A stretch of DNA of 13,778 nt from Chloroflexota bacterium (GTDB taxonomy: Bacteria; Chloroflexota; Anaerolineae; J102), in NCBI GenBank assembly GCA_013152695.1, contig JAADFV010000008.1, positions 1-13,778 of the forward strand. The letters run 5' to 3'. The notes beneath the pieces are model-generated. The model was not told where the DNA came from, did not search any database, and was given only the letters and a program-made list of their open reading frames with translations. Both the position numbers and the translations under genes were made by a program. Numbering within the stretch: the stretch's first letter is position 1; the number at the start of each line of letters is the position of its first letter. This document shows, one piece after another, positions 1-6,271 of this stretch.

Positions 1-131
1 CCTCACTGACCGTTCGGCGCTGAGCGACGGCTTAATTACGAATTCACTCTGCGAACCTCTGCACCTGAGTTGGAATCACTGTTATCTTCGCCCTGACCTT
101 TAGGCCAGTGCTGATTTCGGTGAGTACCTTT

Positions 132-160
132 TTGTTGACTTGAGGAATTGATGTTATACT
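132..160 (+). promoter_or_regulatory. Probable sigma-A promoter of the RNA helicase gene
   Basis: The -10 box is TATACT (155-160) with an extended -10 TG at 152-153. A TTGTTG at 132-137 gives a 17-base spacer. An alternative TTGACT at 135-140 matches the -35 consensus better but leaves only 14 bases. Transcription would start near 167, giving a leader of about 190 bases before the helicase ATG. This is a pattern match only. Confidence 0.55.
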
Positions 161-167
161 CTCTTCA

Positions 168-182
168 GTCCGAAACACGGAC
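168..182 (+). other. 5'-end hairpin of the helicase leader
   Basis: GTCCG (168-172), loop AAACA, CGGAC (178-182) form a perfect 5-bp stem. It sits almost exactly at the predicted transcript start, where such hairpins often protect mRNA from 5'-end decay (general knowledge). Its role here is inferred. Confidence 0.4.
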
Positions 183-216
183 ATATCATCTTTCTGTTTT
201 GGCTTTTCCGAAGATT

Positions 217-240
217 GCCCGACATGGATCGGGCTTTTTT
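217..240 (+). terminator. Intrinsic terminator inside the helicase leader
   Basis: GCCCGA (217-222), a 6-base loop, and TCGGGC (229-234) are followed directly by six T residues (235-240). It lies about 70 bases after the predicted start of transcription and 120 bases before the helicase start codon. Either a short RNA of about 75 bases is made here, or read-through into the helicase gene is regulated (attenuation). I do not see a clear antiterminator that sequesters the left arm. Confidence 0.7.
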
Positions 241-277
241 GTTGCTAACGGCGGACTCTTGCTTGTGCTTAAGGGTG

Positions 278-328
278 GCTGTTGTAAACAATGGGAGCAT
301 TTTCCTGCAAAGGTCTTTGCACAACAGC
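278..328 (+). promoter_or_regulatory. Compound stem-loop in the helicase 5' leader
   Basis: GCTGTTGT (278-285) is exactly complementary to ACAACAGC (321-328). Inside it lies a second perfect hairpin, TGCAAA (306-311), loop GGTC, TTTGCA (316-321). Base 321 can pair in only one of the two stems, so they abut. The structure ends 19 bases before the helicase Shine-Dalgarno sequence, so it may influence translation or message stability. No known riboswitch class is recognised. Confidence 0.45.
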
Positions 329-359
329 GGAAGATCAGAACGCAAGCAAGGACAATTTC

Positions 360-1997
360 ATGACAACATTTTCTGAGTTAGGTCTCCACCCGGAGTTGGT
401 GCAGACTGTAACTGAACTCGGCTATGCCGATCCGACCCCTATCCAGGCTGGTATTATTCCGATGATGCTCTCGGGCAGTGACGTCCTGGGGCAAGCTCAG
501 ACGGGAACCGGTAAAACCGCCGCTTTTGCTTTACCGATCATTCAACAATTAGACGCCGAAGCCCGACACGTGCAGACCCTGGTTCTGGCTCCCACTCGCG
601 AACTGGCTATCCAGGTCGCCCGCGCCATCAAAGACTATGGCCGGGCCGTTAACATCAGTGTTCTCGCAGTCTACGGCGGCCAGTCTTACGATCCCCAGAT
701 CCGGCAACTGCGTCGCGGTGTCAACGTCGTCGTCGGCACCCCCGGGCGTCTTTTGGATCTGGCCCGCCGCCGTGTGCTGGACTTGAGCCATGTCTCCACG
801 GTTATCTTGGATGAGGCAGACGAAATGCTGAGCATGGGCTTTATCGAAGACATCGAAACCATTCTCAGTGAAACGCCTGATGAGCGTCAAACAGCCCTCT
901 TTTCTGCCACCCTCCCCGCCCCTATTCGTCGTCTGGCTGACCGCTATATGAATAATCCACAGGCAGTCACGATCAAGCGGAAACAGCTCACGGTTGCGGC
1001 CATCGAGCAGCGCGCCTATCTCGTCAATCAGCACGATAAATTAGCGGCGCTTACCCGTCTATTCGAGGTCGAGCCCATCACCAGTGCCCTCATTTTTGCC
1101 CGTACCCGCGTGGGCACAGGTGAATTGGCCAGCTCTCTTACCGGCCGCGGTTTTCCCGCTGAGTCCCTGAACGGCGACATGAGTCAAGCAGCCCGAGAAC
1201 AGGTATTACGCCGCTTTCGCAAGGGCCGAATTAAGGTATTGGTCGCAACTGATGTTGCCGCTCGCGGCCTCGATATTGACGATATCTCCCATGTCTTCAA
1301 TTACGATCTGCCCCAAGACCCTGAGGTCTATGTACATCGCGTGGGGCGTACGGCCAGGGCCGGAAAGACCGGTGTAGCTATTACCTTGGTCACACCCAAA
1401 GAAATCTACCGCCTGCGTCAGATTCAGAGCTTTATTCACCAAACGATCGAGCGTGCCTCGCTTCCCACCGAGCAGGCCATCATCGAGCGGCGTGAGCAGC
1501 AATTGATGGAGGATGTGCAGGTATGGCTGAAGCGAGGGCGAACTAAGCGTGAACATGAGATGGTGCAGGCCTTGATAGAACAAGGCTACGATCCCCTGGA
1601 CATCGCTGCTGTGGCCCTAAAAATGGCCCGTAAAGACGAAAAACAACGCCCCATTATGCCCATGGCTGAAGTACGAGATGCCCGGCCAAGGCGGGAGCAG
1701 CGTAGCTACACCAGCAGACGCAATGGTCGCCATAACAATGCCACCAGGACTTCGCATGAGAGAGGCATGGTACGATTAGTGATTGACATGGGGCGGGTAC
1801 AGGGTCTACGACCCAACGATGTTGTCGGTGCTTTGGCCTATCATGCCAACATCTCCGGCCGTACTATCGGCAAAATCTTAATTAGCGATCGCCATACCTT
1901 GGTCGATGTAAATGAAGCGGTGGTGGGTCAAGTACTGGCCCATGACAAACCCTATCGCGTTGGGCGAAAATCTTTTACTGTCGCACTCGCTGCCTGA
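360..1997 (+). CDS. deaD: DEAD-box ATP-dependent RNA helicase (DeaD/CsdA-DbpA type)
   Basis: ATP-dependent RNA helicase that unwinds short RNA duplexes; DeaD/CsdA relatives act in the cytoplasm in ribosome assembly and mRNA turnover, often in the cold. In the 545-residue product I see the Q-motif glutamine (29), Walker A AQTGTGKT (46-53), PTREL (78-82), TPGR (127-130), DEAD (151-154), SAT (182-184), ARGLDID (301-307) and HRVGRTAR (326-333). A basic linker (about 390-465) follows. Residues 469-542 resemble the DbpA RNA-binding domain (RRM-like), which in DbpA itself targets 23S rRNA. The ATG at 360 is preferred over an in-frame ATG at 291 because AAGGA (348-352) lies 7 bases upstream and homologues begin just before the Q motif. 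All catalytic motifs are intact. Whether it is closer to DeaD or DbpA/CshA cannot be decided by eye. Confidence 0.95.
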   Translation: MTTFSELGLHPELVQTVTELGYADPTPIQAGIIPMMLSGSDVLGQAQTGTGKTAAFALPIIQQLDAEARHVQTLVLAPTRELAIQVARAIKDYGRAVNISVLAVYGGQSYDPQIRQLRRGVNVVVGTPGRLLDLARRRVLDLSHVSTVILDEADEMLSMGFIEDIETILSETPDERQTALFSATLPAPIRRLADRYMNNPQAVTIKRKQLTVAAIEQRAYLVNQHDKLAALTRLFEVEPITSALIFARTRVGTGELASSLTGRGFPAESLNGDMSQAAREQVLRRFRKGRIKVLVATDVAARGLDIDDISHVFNYDLPQDPEVYVHRVGRTARAGKTGVAITLVTPKEIYRLRQIQSFIHQTIERASLPTEQAIIERREQQLMEDVQVWLKRGRTKREHEMVQALIEQGYDPLDIAAVALKMARKDEKQRPIMPMAEVRDARPRREQRSYTSRRNGRHNNATRTSHERGMVRLVIDMGRVQGLRPNDVVGALAYHANISGRTIGKILISDRHTLVDVNEAVVGQVLAHDKPYRVGRKSFTVALAA

Positions 1998-2022
1998 TAC
2001 ATCGCACCACCTGATTCTTATT

Positions 2023-2059
2023 TCGGCGAGGACCGCAAAGTCCTCGCCGATTGTCGTTT
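2023..2059 (+). terminator. Strong hairpin terminator after the helicase gene
   Basis: A perfect 11-bp stem, TCGGCGAGGAC (2023-2033) and GTCCTCGCCGA (2040-2050), has a 6-base loop and is followed by TTGTCGTTT. It lies between convergent genes (helicase stop at 1997, minus-strand stop at 2074). The T-run is imperfect and present only on the plus side, so it is assigned to the helicase. It may also hinder the opposing transcript. Confidence 0.7.
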
Positions 2060-2073
2060 ACAGGCGATCAATC

Positions 2074-3078
2074 TCACGACGTAACATTCACTCGTTTTAG
2101 TATTCGCTGGGCAATCAAAGTTATCTCCCAGGATGGATTACGTTTTTGCCCAAAATCCCACTCTTTCCAGTCACGCCAAACTGATTCTGCCTTAAACCGG
2201 CCATCATCATCCTCTTTTTCTCGGATAATATCGATCATTTCGCCAAGACGGCCGTCCTCACAGCTTCCAGGGATTTGCGTCAGCACATCGGCAACGTGCA
2301 AAATATCATACCAAATCAAGGGGGCTTTAAGCTTTGTAAAACCACTACCCATCGCAAACAGGTAGGGACGCCGAACTTTACGCTGCTCCCACAGAGATAG
2401 CAGTGTTTCGACGCCGGTTTGAACACTTCTGTGGGAATGATATTCCGGAAACTGCGCCAACAATTTGAGCATGAGCAAGTTCGTGTATGGGCAAGGGTCT
2501 GCTTTGCGCCCCGGCCCCCGAAATTTGCCTAATTCTGGAGCCACAGCGCACGGCCAACCATTTTCTCGAACGAGGTTAACCAGGAATTCGATAGCATTTC
2601 GTACTTCTGGCGAATTCTCCAAACCGAATTTGCTCAGGGCATACAAAATGGAGGGAGCATCGCACAGCATCCATACATACTGGGCTTCACCACTTCCGCC
2701 ATACTTAGGATTAATGTTTACCACTATCTGGAAGGGACCTTCTTTTGCTCGATGCGCCAGGATTCGCCGAATGATGTTTGCGATACCGGCATCATCTGCT
2801 CGAAAACCTAAGTCAGCAACGAAAACCAACTTATGCAGGAGATGACCGGCAGATTTATGGGACTTGAGAATAGGGCCGGGCCATTCCCCCAATTCTTCGA
2901 TCAGTGCTCTCATTCGGGGATGTTCGAGCATAGCCGCACACGTCTTTTTAACTGCCGGATCATCTTCTGTCTGACCCAACAAATCTAGGCGAGTACGATA
3001 TTCGATCCAGGGAGGACCGTCCAACAACCAATTCAATTGATCTTTCCAGCATCCTCTGCTCCTTGTCCGGGTAGACAT
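2074..3078 (-). CDS. Uncharacterised protein with alpha/alpha-toroid (terpenoid-cyclase-like) repeats
   Basis: Function not known. The 334-residue product is soluble, with no signal peptide or membrane segment. It is made of amphipathic helices with regularly placed aromatic and Cys/Asp patches: WMLCDAPSILYAL (136-148), CPYTNLLMLKLL (196-207) and WYDILHVADVL (256-266). This layout is typical of the alpha/alpha-toroid fold shared by squalene-hopene cyclases and prenyltransferases. I see no DxDD cyclase motif, so catalysis of that kind is unsupported. The conserved-looking tail, with DGRF (292-295) and WKEWDFGQK (304-312), resembles a family of unannotated bacterial proteins I recall, which I cannot name. 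The start is the first ATG; its Shine-Dalgarno sequence is weak (an AGGG close to the ATG), which fits translation coupled to the M32 peptidase gene ending 28 bases upstream. It is probably the second gene of that unit. Confidence 0.75.
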   Translation of the reverse strand: MSTRTRSRGCWKDQLNWLLDGPPWIEYRTRLDLLGQTEDDPAVKKTCAAMLEHPRMRALIEELGEWPGPILKSHKSAGHLLHKLVFVADLGFRADDAGIANIIRRILAHRAKEGPFQIVVNINPKYGGSGEAQYVWMLCDAPSILYALSKFGLENSPEVRNAIEFLVNLVRENGWPCAVAPELGKFRGPGRKADPCPYTNLLMLKLLAQFPEYHSHRSVQTGVETLLSLWEQRKVRRPYLFAMGSGFTKLKAPLIWYDILHVADVLTQIPGSCEDGRLGEMIDIIREKEDDDGRFKAESVWRDWKEWDFGQKRNPSWEITLIAQRILKRVNVTS

Positions 3079-3106
3079 GACCCTAGCACACTGAGCCGCG
3101 ATTATT

Positions 3107-4621
3107 TTATAACTGATACAGTTCGCCGAATTTCGTGTGCAAATAGGCCATCAAGGCTTTGTGGCTGGGTGCCTGGCCTGTTACATGCTCCACCAGATCA
3201 CGGGAGCGATAACGCATACCCTGGCTGTAAATATGGGTTGTCAACCATTGTAACAGCGGTGCGAAGTCGCCTTGCGCAAAGCTTTCTTCCAGGTTGGGGA
3301 GGTCTTCCTTGGCCTTGGCAAAAAACTGGGCTGCATAAAGATTTCCCAAGGCGTAAGTAGAGAAGTAACCAAAGCCGGCAAATGACCAGTGTACGTCTTG
3401 CAAGCAGCCCTTGGCATCGTCTGGCACCTTGATGCCGAGAAAATCCTCGAATAGCTCATTCCACGCCCCCGGAATGTCGGCCACATCCAATTCGCCAGAG
3501 ATGATTGCCTGCTCGATTTCAAAGCGTAGCATGATGTGTAGATTGTAGGTCACTTCGTCTGCTTCCACGCGAATGTAGGAAGGTTTGACAGCATTGACTG
3601 CAAAGTAAAACTCCTCCATTGTCACGTCATGCAGGGTCTGAGGGAAAACCTGGCGAGCACGGGGGAAGAAATGACGCCAAAAAGCACGACCGCGTCCCAC
3701 GAAGTTCTCCCACAATCGTGACTGGGATTCGTGGATGCCCAGGGAAACAGACTCGCCGCGAGGAGTGCCGTAATGCTCGATTGGGAGATTTTGTCCATAC
3801 ATGCCATGACCCGATTCGTGTAACACACCGAAAAATGCCTCGTTGAAAAAGTGTGAATTCCAGCGAGTGGTGATCCGTACATCACCGGGACCAAAGCGTG
3901 AAGCAAAGGGATGGGTCACGGTATCCAGCCGCCCGCTCATGTAGTCAAAGCCTATGGCGGCTGAGGCGGCCTGCGCGAAAAGGCGCTGACGGTCGATGGG
4001 GTATTCGCGATGAAGAATCTCGGTGCGGGGACGGATGGGTGAATCGGAAATAGCTTTAACCAGGGGCACCAGTTCAGCCCGTAGGCCTTGGAACAGCTGC
4101 TTCACATGGGCCGTAGTCTCGCCCGGCTCATATTCATCGAGTAAAGCATCATAGATGTTTTCTTCATAGCCGATGTATTCAGCCTTACGGCGAGTAAGGT
4201 CGATCAGTTTGGCAAGATGGGGCTGAAAGATACTGAATTCTGCTTTTTTGCGAGCCTCGACCCAGGCGCTTTGGGCCATGACAGAGCTGCGCGTGGTTTC
4301 TTCGACCAGTTCAGTCGGCACTCTGACAGCGCGGTCATATTGATGTTGCCATTCGCGAATATTGACGGCAGCATCACTTAAAGCATCTTCGACGATTTCG
4401 CTATCCTTTACAATCTCTAGAAGTTCACCAAAACGGGGCTGTGTCAATTTACGGTGATATTCACCGGAAAGATAGGCACTCTGGTCTGCTCGTAAAGTTT
4501 CACCGCGGGGAGGCATGTAGGTCTCACGTTCCCATCCCAGCACCGAATCGATGCTGCGCAAGAGCGTCAGTTCCTTCGATATCTTCCTGAGTTCGTCATA
4601 AGCCTGGCGGGGAGTTGTCAT
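3107..4621 (-). CDS. M32 family metallocarboxypeptidase (carboxypeptidase Taq type)
   Basis: A zinc-dependent cytoplasmic carboxypeptidase that removes C-terminal residues from peptides, recycling amino acids. The 504-residue product has the usual M32 length (about 500). It shows the zinc motif HESGH (268-272; ligands H268 and H272, catalytic E269) and the likely third ligand E298 in GIHESQSR (295-302). The M32 signatures HPF (237-239), DVRIT (247-251) and GYFSTYALGN (418-427) are also present. No signal peptide is seen. The start is supported by AAGGA (minus strand, 4631-4635) 9 bases before the ATG. The gene follows the LIV operon in the same direction but is separated from it by a terminator and has its own candidate promoter. 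It is probably co-transcribed with the next gene. No catalytic residue is missing. Confidence 0.95.
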   Translation of the reverse strand: MTTPRQAYDELRKISKELTLLRSIDSVLGWERETYMPPRGETLRADQSAYLSGEYHRKLTQPRFGELLEIVKDSEIVEDALSDAAVNIREWQHQYDRAVRVPTELVEETTRSSVMAQSAWVEARKKAEFSIFQPHLAKLIDLTRRKAEYIGYEENIYDALLDEYEPGETTAHVKQLFQGLRAELVPLVKAISDSPIRPRTEILHREYPIDRQRLFAQAASAAIGFDYMSGRLDTVTHPFASRFGPGDVRITTRWNSHFFNEAFFGVLHESGHGMYGQNLPIEHYGTPRGESVSLGIHESQSRLWENFVGRGRAFWRHFFPRARQVFPQTLHDVTMEEFYFAVNAVKPSYIRVEADEVTYNLHIMLRFEIEQAIISGELDVADIPGAWNELFEDFLGIKVPDDAKGCLQDVHWSFAGFGYFSTYALGNLYAAQFFAKAKEDLPNLEESFAQGDFAPLLQWLTTHIYSQGMRYRSRDLVEHVTGQAPSHKALMAYLHTKFGELYQL

Positions 4622-4665
4622 TTAAGTTTATCCTTATGTTTATTGTGATAGGTGACTGGCAATTG

Positions 4666-4693
4666 ATTGTAGCCCAATATGCGTTCATAACAA
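4666..4693 (-). promoter_or_regulatory. Candidate promoter of the M32 peptidase unit
   Basis: On the minus strand TTGTTA (4688-4693) is followed after 16 bases by TACAAT (4666-4671), about 45 bases before the peptidase start codon. The -35 element overlaps the T-run of the LIV-operon terminator. This is a moderate match with no other support. Confidence 0.4.
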
Positions 4694-4724
4694 AAAACGC
4701 CCCTCGCTTTGCGGCGGGGGGCGT
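4692..4724 (-). terminator. Intrinsic terminator of the LIV operon
   Basis: Reading the minus strand, ACGCCCC (4718-4724) pairs with GGGGCGT (4697-4703), with a small inner CGC/GCG helix around an AAA loop, followed by a T-run (4692-4697). It begins about 20 bases after the livF stop codon. It is a canonical rho-independent terminator separating the transporter from the M32 gene. Confidence 0.85.
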
Positions 4725-4744
4725 CGTAGGCTGTTTGGGTAGGG

Positions 4745-5455
4745 TCAGCCGCCGAGATAGGCTTCCTTCACCTGAGGATTTTCTCGCAGTTCTTTGGCGG
4801 AACCTGCAAGCACGATAGTGCCGGTCTCCAAAACATAACCTCGATCGGCGATATCAAGAGCCAACAAGGCGTTCTGCTCGACCAACAAGATCGTCATGCC
4901 GTCGGCATTGAGTTCTTTGATCGTGTCGAAGATGAGGTCAACCAGCACCGGCGCCAGGCCCATAGACGGTTCATCCATGAGGAGGATGCGCGGACGCGCC
5001 ATCAATGCACGCCCGGTGGCCAACATCTGCTGCTCGCCACCACTGAGCGTGCCTGCCACCTGGCTCTCCCGTTCATGCAAACGAGGGAACAGCGTGAAGA
5101 CACGTTCCATGTCCGCTTTGATTCCAGCCGTGTCTTTACGGGTAAAAGCACCCATTTCCAGATTTTCGCGCACGGTCAGGCGCGAAAAGATGCGGCGGCC
5201 TTCCGGCACCTGGATGACGCCGCGGGTCACGACTTCGTGAGGCTTGCGTGTTGTCAAGTCTTCTCCCTCCAGGCGGACGACACCCTGGCGAGGATGTAGT
5301 ATGCCGCTGATTGTCTTCAAGGTGGTCGACTTGCCAGCACCGTTGGCTCCGATCAAAGTCACGACTTCGCCCTCGTCTACCGTAAGAGAAATGCCTTTGA
5401 GGGCATGAATATTGCCATAGAAGCTGTGGACGTTTTCTAGTTCGAGTAATGCCAT
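4745..5455 (-). CDS. livF: LIV-type ABC transporter ATP-binding protein LivF
   Basis: One of the two ATPases that drive import through the LivH/LivM pore, on the cytoplasmic face of the membrane. The 236-residue product has Walker A GANGAGKS (36-43), the ABC signature LSGGEQQ (137-143) and Walker B ILLMDEP (157-163). After Walker B the switch region reads VEQN (192-195), so glutamine stands where most ABC ATPases have histidine. This is normal for LivF and separates it from LivG. An upstream in-frame ATG at 5488 would overlap livG and add 11 residues. The ATG at 5455 gives the family length and start (MALLELENVH) and leaves a 13-base gap after the livG stop, with GAGG/GGATGG-type Shine-Dalgarno bases. 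It is the last gene of the operon. The transported substrate cannot be read from this subunit. Confidence 0.93.
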   Translation of the reverse strand: MALLELENVHSFYGNIHALKGISLTVDEGEVVTLIGANGAGKSTTLKTISGILHPRQGVVRLEGEDLTTRKPHEVVTRGVIQVPEGRRIFSRLTVRENLEMGAFTRKDTAGIKADMERVFTLFPRLHERESQVAGTLSGGEQQMLATGRALMARPRILLMDEPSMGLAPVLVDLIFDTIKELNADGMTILLVEQNALLALDIADRGYVLETGTIVLAGSAKELRENPQVKEAYLGG

Positions 5456-5468
5456 TCTACACCATCCC

Positions 5469-6260
5469 TCAGGCCGCCTGGGCCTCATGTTGGGTTGCAG
5501 CGCCGCGGCCTAGATAGGCCTCGATCACCCGCGGGTTACTGCGAACCTCTTCGGGTGTACCTTCGGCAATCTTTTTGCCGTAGTCCAACACTGAAATAAG
5601 GTCAGAAATTTTCATGACGACGCGCATGTCATGCTCGATCAGGAGAATGGTGATACCAAATTCATCTCGCAGATGTTTGATGAAGGCCGTCATCTCCTCT
5701 GTTTCGCTGGGATTCATACCGGCCGTCGGTTCGTCGAGCAGGAGCAATTTCGGCTCACTGGCCAGGGCACGTACGATTTCCAGACGCCGCTGTGCCCCAT
5801 AAGGCAGATTCTTTGCCAGTTCATTTGCCTCCTCGACCATACCGACAAACTCCAGCAATTCCATTGCCTTTTTATGAGCTTCCCTTTCTTCTTGACGGGT
5901 ATGAGGCGTGTTGAATACAGCGCCAACCCAGCCAGCACTCATGCGAGGATGCCGTCCAATGAGCACATTTTCCAGCGCCGTTAGATTCTGAAAAAGACGA
6001 ATGTTCTGGTAGGTTCGGGAAATACCACGCCTGGTGATGACATCGGGGCGCAATCCGATCAAAGATTCACCATCGAGCAAGATATCGCCTTCAGTTACCT
6101 TGTAGAAACCGGTAACGCAATTGAACAATGTCGTCTTTCCGGCACCATTGGGGCCGATGACACTGTAGATCATTCGCTCATCCACGGAAATATTGAGCTC
6201 ACTGACCGCGGTGAGACCACCGAATTGTTTCGTAACATTGACGACTTCGAGAATAGCCAT
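5469..6260 (-). CDS. livG: LIV-type ABC transporter ATP-binding protein LivG
   Basis: Second ATPase of the importer, expected to pair with LivF. The 263-residue product shows Walker A GPNGAGKT (36-43), Q-loop region RTYQN (82-86), signature region NLPYGAQRR (151-159), Walker B LLLLDEP (172-178) and switch histidine H210 in IEHDM. LPYG in place of LSGG is usual for LivG, but the alanine after it, where most LivG proteins have Gln, is slightly unusual. The C-terminal segment with IAEGTPEEV and NPRVIEAYLG is characteristic of the family. The start is firm: AAAGGAG (6267-6273) lies 6 bases before the ATG and overlaps the livM stop codon, so translation is probably coupled. There are 11 bases between livM and livG. 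Confidence 0.95.
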   Translation of the reverse strand: MAILEVVNVTKQFGGLTAVSELNISVDERMIYSVIGPNGAGKTTLFNCVTGFYKVTEGDILLDGESLIGLRPDVITRRGISRTYQNIRLFQNLTALENVLIGRHPRMSAGWVGAVFNTPHTRQEEREAHKKAMELLEFVGMVEEANELAKNLPYGAQRRLEIVRALASEPKLLLLDEPTAGMNPSETEEMTAFIKHLRDEFGITILLIEHDMRVVMKISDLISVLDYGKKIAEGTPEEVRSNPRVIEAYLGRGAATQHEAQAA

Positions 6261-6271
6261 AGTTGTCTCCT

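Noticed and set aside
291..359. Upstream in-frame ATG extending the helicase by 23 residues
   Set aside because: It has no Shine-Dalgarno sequence and lies inside the leader stem-loop; AAGGA at 348-352 points to the ATG at 360.
148..363. Plus-strand open frame of 71 codons ahead of the helicase
   Set aside because: It spans the -10 element, the leader terminator and the hairpins, has no ribosome site, and its composition is not protein-like.
549..1034. 161-codon minus-strand frame opposite the helicase
   Set aside because: Shadow of the DEAD-box gene; no ribosome site and no recognisable motif.
5456..5488. Longer LivF start at 5488 overlapping livG
   Set aside because: The added residues (rich in Arg, Pro and Gly) are the shifted-frame end of livG. 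The ATG at 5455 gives the usual LivF length and start.
5456..6260. Degenerate ABC signature LPYGAQRR as a sign of a non-functional ATPase
   Set aside because: LPYG in place of LSGG is normal for LivG proteins; Walker A, Walker B and the switch histidine are intact.
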